Of a DNA stretch of 9,900 bases, positions 1-7,376 are shown in pieces. Each line of letters begins with the position of its first letter. Position 1 is the first letter of the stretch. The DNA comes from Proteobacteria bacterium UBA6729 (lineage in GTDB: Bacteria; Pseudomonadota; Gammaproteobacteria; Porifericomitales; Porifericomitaceae): positions 1 to 9,900 of the forward strand of contig DKIB01000082.1 of the NCBI GenBank assembly GCA_002454015.1. Direction: 5' to 3'. The translations under genes and the position numbers were made by a program. The notes below the pieces were generated by a model that saw only the letters and a program-made list of their open reading frames with translations, did no database searches and was not told the origin of the DNA.

Positions 1-189
1 GCCATTTTGCCGTGGTCTGAAAGGGGCTTTTTCAGGGCCGACTATATTAGATTCAACGGCTTGGGAGACCACAGGATCGCGCAGGGCACTGCAAACCACC
101 TTTGTGTACAGCGCCCCGGCGGCCACGGCCTGAGTCCCGGATGCATTGGGGATGGATGCCCTGAACCTGACAGTGTCGAGCGATGTCAC
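1..189 (-). CDS. possible 5' part of an unknown gene, cut by the window edge
   Basis: A minus-strand frame beginning at a GTG (187-189) stays open for 63 codons to the left edge, so its end is not in the window. The bases just before the GTG include AGGA at a workable distance for a ribosome binding site. The predicted peptide has a balanced composition, with a stretch reading ASGTQAVAAGALYTKVV, and the frame has no in-frame ATG. I do not recognise a family. Third-position GC is high in the first half but near even towards the edge, so coding support is weak. A plus-strand frame over the same bases is about as open. Treat it as a candidate only. Confidence 0.22.
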   Translation of the reverse strand, partial: MTSLDTVRFRASIPNASGTQAVAAGALYTKVVCSALRDPVVSQAVESNIVGPEKAPFRPRQNG

Positions 190-416
190 GGCTTTTGACC
201 GTCCTGCACGGGTGCCTCGTGGTGCCTGTCCGCTGTCGCTGTGCGCTGCCTACAGACGTGGTAGCATGCGTGTAATGCTCAATTGGCATCATCGTGAATC
301 TCGGCTTTGTTGCGGATGCAGCTGTGGGGCGGCATCCGGAACGGTTGGGCCCGGCGCGGGTAGATTGGGAACTCCCCGCTACAGCCGGGGGGCGCAGACA
401 GCTGCGGCGAGCTGAC
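1..416. other. region without an assignable gene
   Basis: This stretch lies beyond the 3' end of tatC and reaches the window edge. No tRNA or rRNA is recognisable. Several frames are open over short distances on both strands, which is common in GC-rich DNA. The best minus-strand candidate is listed separately (1-189). On the plus strand another frame enters from the left edge and stops at 131-133, and neither can be preferred with confidence. A short direct repeat, GGTGCCT, occurs at 211-217 and 221-227. An imperfect GC hairpin at about 374-390, some 30 bases past the tatC stop, could help end the tat transcript, but it has no T-run on that side. Confidence 0.5.
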
Positions 417-1148
417 TCAGGGTTGGAGCGGCTTGCGTGCCAGCAGCAGGCCGAGCTCAAAGAGTATCCAGACGGGCAGGGCGACCAGGATCTGGGAGAC
501 CACGTCCGGGGGGGTGAGGAGCATGCCGACCAGGAAGGCCATGACGATTACCAGGGGGCGGCGGGCGCGCAGGGTCTGCTTGCTGCAGGCTCCGGTACGT
601 ACCAGCAGGTGAATGGCCACGGGGATTTCAAAGACCAGGCCAAAGGCAAAGAACAGTTTCAGGCAGAAGTCCAGGTAGCGGCTGATATCGGTCATGATGG
701 CCACGCCCGCGGGAGCGACTGCATGGATGAAGCCGAACAGTATGGGGAGGACCGCGAAGTAGCAGAAAGCGGCACCCAGATAGAACAGTCCCACGCTGCT
801 CAGGACGATGGGCAACACCAGTCGTTGTTCGCGCCTGTACAGTCCGGGAGCGATAAATGCCCAGCCTTGGTACAGCAGGTAGGGCATGGCGATGAACAGC
901 GCACACAGCAGGGCCAGTTTCAGGGGGACCAGCAGGGGGGAGGCCACTTCGGTGGCAATCAGGCTGCCCCCGTCCGGCAGGCGGTCCAGCAGGGGGCCGG
1001 AGAGGAGGGTGTACAGGTCTCGCGCCACGAAGGTCAGGGCCAGAAACAGCGCCAGTATGACCAGCACCATACGCAACAATCGGGCGCGCAGTTCGGCGAG
1101 GTGCGCCAGAAAGGGTTGTCCCTCCGGGGCCGTGTCAGCGGAGTTCAG
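417..1148 (-). CDS. tatC: Sec-independent protein translocase subunit TatC, with probable CTG start
   Basis: TatC is the multi-spanning inner-membrane receptor of the twin-arginine pathway, which exports folded proteins. From the CTG the product is 243 residues (E. coli 258). Visible family features are FLAHLAELRARL near residues 13-24, ATEVASP, WAFIAPGLYRREQRLV with the conserved Glu near 107, TDISRYL, FEIPVAI with Glu near 174, and VGMLLTPPDVVSQ. Start choice: no ATG or GTG lies upstream of the conserved HLxELR segment. The first ATG (1068-1070) and the TTGs (1074-1079) would delete that segment. The only attractive codon is CTG at 1146-1148, which overlaps the tatA stop as CTGA, like the ATGA overlap upstream of tatA. 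No clear Shine-Dalgarno precedes it, so coupled translation from tatA is inferred. Family identity is certain; the start is not. Confidence 0.93.
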   Translation of the reverse strand: MNSADTAPEGQPFLAHLAELRARLLRMVLVILALFLALTFVARDLYTLLSGPLLDRLPDGGSLIATEVASPLLVPLKLALLCALFIAMPYLLYQGWAFIAPGLYRREQRLVLPIVLSSVGLFYLGAAFCYFAVLPILFGFIHAVAPAGVAIMTDISRYLDFCLKLFFAFGLVFEIPVAIHLLVRTGACSKQTLRARRPLVIVMAFLVGMLLTPPDVVSQILVALPVWILFELGLLLARKPLQP

Positions 1149-1333
1149 GATGGTGTGCCGGAGTCGTCGTCGTGCTTCTCGCGTTCCACATTCTTGTTAT
1201 CGCTGTCCACCGCGTTGCGGAAGCCGCGCACGGCCTTGCCCAGATCGCTGCCGATACTGCCCAGCTTGCCGGCACCGAAGATGACCATCACGATGACCAG
1301 TACGACCAGCAGTTCCCAGATGCCGAAGTTCAT
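1145..1333 (-). CDS. tatA: Sec-independent protein translocase subunit TatA
   Basis: TatA is the pore-forming, oligomerising component of the Tat exporter in the inner membrane. The 62-residue product has the family plan: one N-terminal membrane helix (about residues 5-20), the hinge FGAGKLGSIGSDLG, an amphipathic helix to about residue 43, and a short charged tail. The ATG (1331-1333) has GGAG five bases upstream and overlaps the stop of the lipoprotein gene as ATGA. The residue after Trp6 is Glu7; E. coli TatA has Gln at this place and TatB has Glu. The hinge and GSIGSDLG segment are clearly TatA-like, and the short tail argues against TatB. The next gene is tatC, so the usual tatB in between is missing. 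This TatA may also do the TatB job, as in TatAC systems of some bacteria; that is inference. Confidence 0.93.
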   Translation of the reverse strand: MNFGIWELLVVLVIVMVIFGAGKLGSIGSDLGKAVRGFRNAVDSDNKNVEREKHDDDSGTPS

Positions 1334-1926
1334 TCGTACTCCAGTTCCGGTGCGGACTGTATGCGGCTGCCCTCGGTGAGGGGCAGCAACCTGGCCCAGC
1401 GTTGTGCATGGCCCCCGCCACAGTGGCGTGCATCGCCGGTACGCTGGTGGCAATACGGGTCGTAGGGATAGCTTTCCACCAGACAGTCGGCGCCGCCTGG
1501 CATGATGGCCTCGCCCTTGCGGAGCGGGAAGACCACGGCCTGTAACTGCTCCTCTGCCCCGGTGCGGTACACGTAGCGCACCCCGGGGACGAGGCGGGTC
1601 TCCAGAGCGGCCCCGGCAGCCCCGCCTGCCAGCACCCCGGCCGCCGCCCCGGCATAGGCCCCCGCGCCGATATCAGAATCCCCATCGGCCACATCCACGG
1701 CAGCACCGAACAGGCCCCCCACAATCCCGCCGATCAGCGCGCCCGTTTCCTTGTCAAAGTCGCCCGGGACCGTAACCGCCACCGCTGCAGAGGAGTGGAT
1801 CGTACAGCTCGCCAGCGCGGACACCCGCCCGGCCTCCGAGAGTTCGTAGGTTCTGGCGGTCTTTACCTCCGGCGCACACCCGCCCAGCAACAGGATCAGG
1901 GCACAGCTACAGATGCAGGTTCTCAT
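1330..1926 (-). CDS. glycine-zipper lipoprotein of unknown function
   Basis: The 198-residue product starts with a lipoprotein signal peptide: a hydrophobic run ending in the lipobox LGGC with Cys17 as the lipidation site. Residue 18 is Ala rather than Asp, which in Gammaproteobacteria suggests sorting to the outer membrane. Residues 62-107 are a Gly/Ala-rich glycine zipper with GGIVGGLFGAA and GAGAYAGAAAGVLAGGAAGAA, the kind of segment seen in 17-kDa surface antigen and OmpA-like glycine-zipper families; it may insert in or lie on a membrane. The C-terminal third has several Cys and His residues (CLVESYPYDPYC, then RHCGGGH). The ATG at 1924-1926 is chosen because the signal peptide begins there; an in-frame ATG at 1992 would overlap hisE by 44 bases. 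The Shine-Dalgarno is weak. It sits 22 bases after hisE and overlaps tatA by four bases, so it is probably co-transcribed. Its role is unknown. Confidence 0.82.
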   Translation of the reverse strand: MRTCICSCALILLLGGCAPEVKTARTYELSEAGRVSALASCTIHSSAAVAVTVPGDFDKETGALIGGIVGGLFGAAVDVADGDSDIGAGAYAGAAAGVLAGGAAGAALETRLVPGVRYVYRTGAEEQLQAVVFPLRKGEAIMPGGADCLVESYPYDPYCHQRTGDARHCGGGHAQRWARLLPLTEGSRIQSAPELEYE

Positions 1927-1948
1927 ACCGGGCAGTATAGCAGACCCC

Positions 1949-2251
1949 TCAGGGTTTGGGAGACTCCTGCATACGTCGTTCCAGCTCGGCAAGCACTTCT
2001 GCGTACCCTATGTCCAAGTGGCTAAGCATAACCATGAGGTGATACCAGAGATCCGCCGTCTCGGCAACGATCTCCCGGCGGGTCCCCCTGTTGGCGGCCA
2101 GAATGATTTCTATGGACTCTTCACCGACCTTGCGCAGGATGGCCTCCAGCCCTCCCTGATGCAGTCGGGCGGTATAGGATCGTTCGGTGTCTCCAGCGAC
2201 CCGGCGCTGTTGCAGGATCTGGTACAGGCGTTGCAGGATGTCTTCACTCAT
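1949..2251 (-). CDS. hisE: phosphoribosyl-ATP pyrophosphohydrolase HisE
   Basis: HisE hydrolyses phosphoribosyl-ATP to phosphoribosyl-AMP and pyrophosphate, the second step of histidine synthesis, in the cytoplasm. The 100-residue product is all-alpha and MazG-like. It shows the family signatures [23 protein letters not shown] and [11 protein letters not shown], whose acidic residues bind Mg. It is a separate gene rather than fused to HisI as in enterobacteria. The start ATG overlaps the end of hisI by eight bases, and AAGGAG (2263-2268) lies 11 bases upstream inside hisI, the clearest ribosome binding site in this group. Confidence 0.97.
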   Translation of the reverse strand: MSEDILQRLYQILQQRRVAGDTERSYTARLHQGGLEAILRKVGEESIEIILAANRGTRREIVAETADLWYHLMVMLSHLDIGYAEVLAELERRMQESPKP

Positions 2252-2630
2252 GTTCGGGGATACTCCTTTTTAGTGCATCGGGCAATTCCGACCAGCGACC
2301 GTTATCCAGCTGCTGATGGAAGCAACTCCAATGGCCGGTATGGCAGGCCACCCCCACCTGCAACACGAGTAGCAGCAAGGTATCGCTGTCACAGTCCAGA
2401 CGCAGTTCACGCAACTGCTGCAGGTGCCCGGAGGTCGCGCCTTTGCGCCACAGACACTGGCGGGACCGTGACCAGTAGGTGGCATAGCCACTGTCTACGG
2501 TGCGCTGCAGCGATTCGCGATTCATCCACGCCAGCGTCAGTACATCCCCGGTGTCGTAATCCTGGGCGATGGCAGGCAGCAGGCCACTGTCATGCCAGCG
2601 CAGCACCTCCATCCAGTGGCTGTCACTCAT
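2244..2630 (-). CDS. hisI: phosphoribosyl-AMP cyclohydrolase HisI
   Basis: HisI opens the adenine ring of phosphoribosyl-AMP to give ProFAR, the third step of histidine synthesis; it is a Zn/Mg enzyme of the cytoplasm. The product is 128 residues, normal for a stand-alone HisI. It carries the conserved segments [32 protein letters not shown] (residues 79-84, Mg and Zn ligands) and [10 protein letters not shown] (Cys96 and Cys103, the further Zn cysteines). The ATG at 2628-2630 forms an ATGA overlap with the hisF stop. An in-frame start further upstream (2669) would overlap hisF by 43 bases and adds residues with no family match. The Shine-Dalgarno is weak, in keeping with coupled translation. 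Confidence 0.97.
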   Translation of the reverse strand: MSDSHWMEVLRWHDSGLLPAIAQDYDTGDVLTLAWMNRESLQRTVDSGYATYWSRSRQCLWRKGATSGHLQQLRELRLDCDSDTLLLLVLQVGVACHTGHWSCFHQQLDNGRWSELPDALKRSIPEHE

Positions 2631-3397
2631 GCGGGCGGTCGCACCGGGATGGCCTGTGCAGCCAGCCACTGCTTGGCTGCGGTGATGGTATGCGTACCGA
2701 AGTGGAAGATGCTGGCTGCCAGTACGGCATCGGCTCCGCCCTCCCGCACCCCCTCAACAAGATGGTCCAGCTGACCCACCCCGCCGGAGGCGATCACGGG
2801 GATCGACACGGCATCGCTGACCGCACGGGTCAGCGCCACATCAAAGCCTGCCTCGGTACCATCCCGATCCATGCTGGTCAGCAGGAGTTCCCCGGCCCCC
2901 AGCGTGGTCAGGCGAACCGCCCAGTCCACTGCATCCAGCCCGGTGGGCTTGCGTCCCCCGTGGGTATAGACCTCCCAGCGCGCCTCTCCGGGCACTTGGC
3001 GGGCATCGATGGCGGCGACTATACATTGCGAACCGAAGCGGGCGGACAACTCGCCGATACGTTCCGGCTGTTCCACTGCGGCGGTATTGATGCTGACCTT
3101 GTCCGCGCCGGCGTTCAGCATGCGCTGCACATCGTCGGCGCTGCGAATGCCTCCCCCCACGGTAAGCGGGATGAAGAGCTGTGCAGCCGTGTGCTCCACG
3201 GTTTCTGCCATGGTAGCGCGTCCCTCATGGCTGGCCGTGATATCCAGAAACATCAGTTCATCCGCGCCCTGCTGGTCATAGGCACGCGCATTCTCCACCG
3301 GGTCACCGGCATCCCGCAGATCGGTGAAGCGCACCCCCTTGACCACGCGCCCGGCATCCACATCCAGACAGGGGATGATGCGTATCGCCAGGGCCAT
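2627..3397 (-). CDS. hisF: imidazole glycerol phosphate synthase cyclase subunit HisF
   Basis: HisF uses ammonia delivered by HisH to turn PRFAR into imidazole glycerol phosphate and AICAR, linking histidine and purine synthesis. The 256-residue product is a (beta/alpha)8 barrel with the expected catalytic aspartates: Asp12 in [15 protein letters not shown] and Asp131 in VAAIDARQ. Phosphate-binding segments GGGIRS (residues 81-86) and ASGGVG are present. The ATG follows GGAG at 3403-3406 with five bases of spacing and overlaps the hisA stop by one base (TGATG). The glutaminase partner hisH is not beside it and must be encoded elsewhere. Confidence 0.98.
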   Translation of the reverse strand: MALAIRIIPCLDVDAGRVVKGVRFTDLRDAGDPVENARAYDQQGADELMFLDITASHEGRATMAETVEHTAAQLFIPLTVGGGIRSADDVQRMLNAGADKVSINTAAVEQPERIGELSARFGSQCIVAAIDARQVPGEARWEVYTHGGRKPTGLDAVDWAVRLTTLGAGELLLTSMDRDGTEAGFDVALTRAVSDAVSIPVIASGGVGQLDHLVEGVREGGADAVLAASIFHFGTHTITAAKQWLAAQAIPVRPPA

Positions 3398-4143
3398 CAG
3401 TGCTCCGGGGGGCAGAGCTGATCTGCCAGGGCCTGCGCCGCAGCAAAATCCAGTGCGCCCTCGTATATCGCCCGCCCGGTGATGGCGCCGCTGATCCCCT
3501 CATCGGCAACCGCACACAGGGCCTTGACATCGTCCAGGTTGGCGAAGCCTCCGGCCGCGATCACCGGGATGCACACCTCCTGACAAAGTTGTACCGTTGC
3601 GTCCACATTAAGATGACTCATCATACCATCCCGGGCGATATCCGTGTGGATGATCGCCGCAACCCCCTCATCCTCCAGGGTATGCGCCACATCGGTGACG
3701 GTATGGCGTGACCTGCGCGACCACCCCTCCACGGCCAGCAGCCCATCCCGTACATCCAGCGATACGATGATATGCCCGGGGAACTCTACACTGGCTGCGG
3801 AGATAAAGTGCGGGGTGCTGATGGCCCGGGTGCCGAGGATAGCATAGCTGACCCCGGCCTCCAGGCAGCGCTGTATGGTGTCCTCGTCGCGGATGCCGCC
3901 CCCCATCTGGATCGGCAGCTCCGGGTACTGCCCGGCAATCTCCCGGATGATGGGCATGTTCTTCGGGGTGCCGCTGCCGGCCCCATCCAGATCGATGATA
4001 TGCAGGCGACGTGCGCCCGCCTGCACCCAGCGCTCTGCCATCTCCGCCGGGTTCCTGGAGTAGACGGTCTGACGTTTGGGGTCGCCCTGGCTGAGCCTTA
4101 CACAACACCCATCCAGTATATCAATCGCGGGGATAATCAGCAT
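3397..4143 (-). CDS. hisA: ProFAR isomerase HisA
   Basis: HisA is the (beta/alpha)8-barrel isomerase that converts ProFAR to PRFAR by an Amadori rearrangement, directly before HisF in histidine synthesis. The 248-residue product has the two catalytic aspartates at the usual places: Asp8 in [10 protein letters not shown] and Asp130 in [23 protein letters not shown] and [10 protein letters not shown] are the phosphate-binding loops. It is the first gene of the minus-strand his-lipoprotein-tat unit. A near-consensus promoter lies just upstream, giving a predicted leader of only about 17 bases with a GAGAG ribosome binding site. In relatives hisA usually follows hisH; here the gene upstream is polA. 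Confidence 0.98.
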   Translation of the reverse strand: MLIIPAIDILDGCCVRLSQGDPKRQTVYSRNPAEMAERWVQAGARRLHIIDLDGAGSGTPKNMPIIREIAGQYPELPIQMGGGIRDEDTIQRCLEAGVSYAILGTRAISTPHFISAASVEFPGHIIVSLDVRDGLLAVEGWSRRSRHTVTDVAHTLEDEGVAAIIHTDIARDGMMSHLNVDATVQLCQEVCIPVIAAGGFANLDDVKALCAVADEGISGAITGRAIYEGALDFAAAQALADQLCPPEH

Positions 4144-4166
4144 GGCATCTCTCGGGAGTCCCCCGC

Positions 4167-4194
4167 ATTATAGCGCGATACCTGGTCGGGTCAA
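4167..4194 (-). promoter_or_regulatory. sigma-70 promoter of the his-lipoprotein-tat unit
   Basis: On the minus strand TTGACC (4189-4194) and TATAAT (4167-4172) are separated by 16 bases. That is five of six consensus bases in the -35 box and a perfect -10 box. The TGA inside the -35 box is the polA stop codon (4191-4193). Transcription would start near 4160, about 17 bases before the hisA ATG. No attenuator or His-rich leader peptide fits in such a short leader, so control by histidine-codon attenuation is unlikely here. Read-through from polA could add a second source of transcript. Confidence 0.8.
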
Positions 4195-6944
4195 TGGGCA
4201 GCCTCCCAATCTCCCCCGCAACCCAGGGTTACTTTGAGCGGCACCTCCAGCTGGCCGCTGCCTTCCATGATGTGGCGCACGGTGTCGCACAGTTCGGCGC
4301 TGCGCGCCTCCGGCACCTCAAACACCAGTTCATCGTGCACCTGCATTACCATGCGGATGCGGTGCTGGTCCGCCTCCAGCCATTGATGCAGTTGAATCAT
4401 GGCGTACTTGACAAGGTCTGCGGCGGTGCCCTGCATGGGCGCATTAATCGCCGCGCGCTCGGCAGCCTGCCGCCGGGCTCCGTTTGCAGACCGCAGCTCC
4501 GGCAGGTACAGCCTGCGCCCGTACAGGGTCTCCACATAGCCCTGCGCACGCGCCGCCGTGCGGATGCGCTGCATATATTCCTGCACCCCGGAGTAGCGCG
4601 CAAAGTACCGCTGCATGTATTGCTGCGCCTGCTCGAGGCCGATATCCAGCTGGCGCGCCAATCCGTAGGCTGACATCCCGTAGATCAGCCCGAAGTTGAT
4701 CGCCTTGGCGGTGCGCCGCTGCTCCGTGCTGATCTGCTGCGGCGCCAGTTTGAATATTTCTGCGGCGGTGCTGCTGTGTACATCCTCACCATTTTTGAAG
4801 GCCGCACACAGCCGCGCATCGCCGGATAGATGCGCCATGATTCGCAGTTCGATTTGTGAATAGTCGGCGGTCAGCAGCACGTGGCCGGGCGGGGCAATAA
4901 AGGCCTGCCGGATACGCTGGCCTGCCGGGGTGCGTATCGGGATGTTTTGCAGATTGGGAGCCGAGGAGGACAACCGCCCGGTGCTCGCTACCGCCTGGTG
5001 GTACACCGTGTGCACCCGACCGCTGTCGGTGCGTATACAGTTCGGCAACTTGTCTGTATAGGTATTCTTCAGCTTGTTAAGCATGCGATGCTGCAGGATC
5101 AGGCCGGGCAACTCGTGTTCGCCGATCAGCTTCTGCAACGCACTCTCTGCCGTGGAGGGCTCCCCCCCGGGGGTGCGCTCCTGAATGTCCAGGCCCAGCT
5201 GATCCGGATCAAACAGCACCTGTTGGATCTGTCGGGGGGATGACAAGTTAAACGCCGTACCTGCCAACGCCCGGGCCTGCTCCTGCAGGACAGCCAGCTG
5301 TGCGCTGAGTTCACGGCCCTGCGCTGCGAGCCGCCCGGGGTCTATGAGTACGCCATTGCACTCCATCTGTGAGAGCACCGGCAACAGGGGCATCTCCATG
5401 TCTTCAAACACCTTGCGCAGCTGCGGGTGCACACACAGCTGCGGCCACAGCTGCTGGTGCAGCCGTAGCGACAGCAGCGCACTGCTGCCCGCATAGGCAG
5501 CCGCACTGTCCAGCTCCACCTGATCAAAGGAGATGCGCTGTGCCCCCTTCCCGACGACGCTGTCAAGGGGCGGCGGCGTGCGGTCCAGGTAGCGGGTACA
5601 CAGGGCCGACAGTTCATGGGCGGCAGTGCTGTTGTGGACATAAGACTCCAGCATACTGTCAAAGGCCGTACCACGCAGTCTGATGCCATACCCGTGCAGG
5701 GCATTCATGCTGTGCTTGAGGTCGTGTCCGGCCAGCCGACCAGAGACATCCTCCAGCAGGGGCTGCAACCGCTGCAGAGTCTCCCGGATCGGCATCCCCC
5801 TGCGGGAGACGGTGGTGTGGCCCAGTGGCAGGTAAGCGGCCGCATTGTCTACGGCGAATGCGATCCCGACCAGCCCGGAGCGCGAGTCCTTCGGGTCGCG
5901 CGTTTGCACCTGTATGGCATACAGATCTGCATCGGCAAGGCGCTGCAGCCAGCGTCGCAGCGCGACCTCCTCACAAAGCAACTCCGGGCGCAGCGGTGCG
6001 GGGGTTGACGCCCCGGTAACCGCGCTGTCCGATGCCGCCGGCCCCTCGCGCAGGGTCTGCAGCCAACGGCTGAACTCCCAGCGCTGCAGCAGGGGTTCCA
6101 GTGCCTTGCGGTCCAGCGGTGACGGCACCAGATCATCCAGCCCGAGGGGCAGCTGCAACTGGTCGCGCAGGCTGACCAGCTGCCGGGTGGTTGGCAGGCG
6201 GGACAGGCTGTCGCGCAGATTTGCTCCCGCCTTGCCCTTGAGCCCGGCTGCTGCTTTGATGATCGCATCCAGATCACCAAACTTGTGCAGCCATGCAATT
6301 GCTGTCTTTGGGCCAACCAGCGGCACCCCGGCAATATTATCTACGGCATCACCAACCAGGGCCAGATAGTCCACCATGCGTTCTGGTGGCACCCCGAACT
6401 TGTCCTGCACAGCGGCGCCATCCAGCAGCCGACCCTTGGCATCGATCAGGCGGATGCGCTCATTCACCAGCTGCGAAAGGTCTTTATCGCCCGTGGCGAT
6501 CAGGGTTTGCAGGCCCGCCCGGTCAGCCTGTCTGGCGAGGGTGGCGAGGACATCATCCGCCTCTTCACCGTCTATGCACAGCAATGCCAGACCCATTGCC
6601 CGAATGGCACATTGCAGGGGCTCTATCTGGCAGACCAGATCCTCCGGCGTGGGCGGACGGTTGCTTTTGTACCCTGCGTCAATGGTATTGCGGAAGGTCT
6701 TGCCGCGGGGGTCAAAGACCACCGCCATACGCTCCGGTTGATACTCCCTGAGCAGGCTCCGCAACAGGTTGGTAACGCCAAGGATGGCATTGGTGGGAAA
6801 GCCTGCGCTGCTATGGATGCCGGAAATGGCATGATACGCACGAAACAGATGATAGGAGCCATCTACCAGAATCAGGTCCACGGCGGCGGGGCGGTGCCCC
6901 GGCGGCGGCTCAGGCTTGCATCCGTCTGTTGACGGCTGTATCAT
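4191..6944 (-). CDS. polA: DNA polymerase I, proofreading site degenerate
   Basis: Pol I removes RNA primers and fills gaps at Okazaki fragments and repair sites. The 917-residue product has the full three-domain length (E. coli 928). The 5' nuclease domain (about 22-300) keeps its acidic metal ligands: LVDGSYHLFRAYHA, VFDPRGKTFR, GEEADDV, ATGDKDLSQLV and LVGDAVDNIAGVPLVGPKTA. The polymerase domain keeps motif A DYSQIELR (694-701), motif B RRTAKAINFGLIYG (743-756) and motif C VHDE (869-872). The middle domain (about 320-500) is present, but all four catalytic acids of E. coli (Asp355, Glu357, Asp424, Asp501) are replaced by Gln345, Gln347, Ser412 and Ser488, so 3'-5' exonuclease activity should be lost. 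The ATG at 6944 has GAGGTG (6950-6955) five bases upstream. The N-terminus is about 17 residues longer than in E. coli. Confidence 0.98.
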   Translation of the reverse strand: MIQPSTDGCKPEPPPGHRPAAVDLILVDGSYHLFRAYHAISGIHSSAGFPTNAILGVTNLLRSLLREYQPERMAVVFDPRGKTFRNTIDAGYKSNRPPTPEDLVCQIEPLQCAIRAMGLALLCIDGEEADDVLATLARQADRAGLQTLIATGDKDLSQLVNERIRLIDAKGRLLDGAAVQDKFGVPPERMVDYLALVGDAVDNIAGVPLVGPKTAIAWLHKFGDLDAIIKAAAGLKGKAGANLRDSLSRLPTTRQLVSLRDQLQLPLGLDDLVPSPLDRKALEPLLQRWEFSRWLQTLREGPAASDSAVTGASTPAPLRPELLCEEVALRRWLQRLADADLYAIQVQTRDPKDSRSGLVGIAFAVDNAAAYLPLGHTTVSRRGMPIRETLQRLQPLLEDVSGRLAGHDLKHSMNALHGYGIRLRGTAFDSMLESYVHNSTAAHELSALCTRYLDRTPPPLDSVVGKGAQRISFDQVELDSAAAYAGSSALLSLRLHQQLWPQLCVHPQLRKVFEDMEMPLLPVLSQMECNGVLIDPGRLAAQGRELSAQLAVLQEQARALAGTAFNLSSPRQIQQVLFDPDQLGLDIQERTPGGEPSTAESALQKLIGEHELPGLILQHRMLNKLKNTYTDKLPNCIRTDSGRVHTVYHQAVASTGRLSSSAPNLQNIPIRTPAGQRIRQAFIAPPGHVLLTADYSQIELRIMAHLSGDARLCAAFKNGEDVHSSTAAEIFKLAPQQISTEQRRTAKAINFGLIYGMSAYGLARQLDIGLEQAQQYMQRYFARYSGVQEYMQRIRTAARAQGYVETLYGRRLYLPELRSANGARRQAAERAAINAPMQGTAADLVKYAMIQLHQWLEADQHRIRMVMQVHDELVFEVPEARSAELCDTVRHIMEGSGQLEVPLKVTLGCGGDWEAAH

Positions 6945-6977
6945 GAAGACACCTCGGTGCCTGTGGGCGGTCGCATA

Positions 6978-7334
6978 ATGTTGAGCAGATTATCACATCA
7001 CATCTCGTTCCCGGCAGTCTTCGCCCTGCTGGTTGTTGCCGCCGCCGTCCCGGTGGTGGCTGAGGAGGATGCACGGGCTCTGCCCGCACCGGAACTGCCC
7101 GCCCCCATTGAGGAAGGCGCCCTGATCGAACCGGGGATTATCATCATTGAGCAGGACGACGGGCAGGTTGTGGAATATCGCGTCAACGGGCGTTTGTACA
7201 TGATCAAGATGACCCCGATCATGGGGCCTGCCTATTACATACTGGATGAGGACGGCGATGGTCATCTGGAATCCGTGGTGGATAATCTGCACCAGCAACC
7301 TGCCGTACCCCAGTGGCTACTGTTTAGCTGGTAG
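6978..7334 (+). CDS. DUF2782 periplasmic protein
   Basis: This 118-residue protein begins with a Sec signal peptide (basic start, hydrophobic run to about residue 27, likely cleavage after VVA before EEDARA). The mature part is acidic and Pro-rich, then carries the DUF2782 core: EYRVNGRLYMIKMTP, GPAYYILDEDGDGH, and the terminal VPQWLLFSW. The family is small, has no known function, and in Gammaproteobacteria is often found beside polA and thrB, as here. The ATG at 6978 is chosen because it gives a compact signal peptide; an in-frame GTG at 6957 would add seven residues. The two start codons of this gene and polA are only 33 bp apart, so their promoters must extend into each other's coding DNA. 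The gene is probably co-transcribed with thrB, 42 bases downstream. Confidence 0.9.
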   Translation: MLSRLSHHISFPAVFALLVVAAAVPVVAEEDARALPAPELPAPIEEGALIEPGIIIIEQDDGQVVEYRVNGRLYMIKMTPIMGPAYYILDEDGDGHLESVVDNLHQQPAVPQWLLFSW

Positions 7335-7376
7335 CCGGAACGGCCCGGGCTCACGGGCTGGTCGTGCACAGTATCC

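Noticed and set aside
294..1379. Long plus-strand frame of 361 codons across tatC and tatA
   Set aside because: It lies opposite two clear Tat genes and is Gln/Gly/Asp-rich low-complexity protein, typical of an antisense shadow in GC-rich DNA.
1934..1939. TATACT (minus strand) just before the lipoprotein start
   Set aside because: No -35 at a suitable distance, and it would give a nearly leaderless transcript; chance is more likely.
1913..3421. Plus-strand frame of 502 codons across hisE, hisI and hisF
   Set aside because: It is antisense to three overlapping his genes with intact motifs; the predicted protein has no family features.
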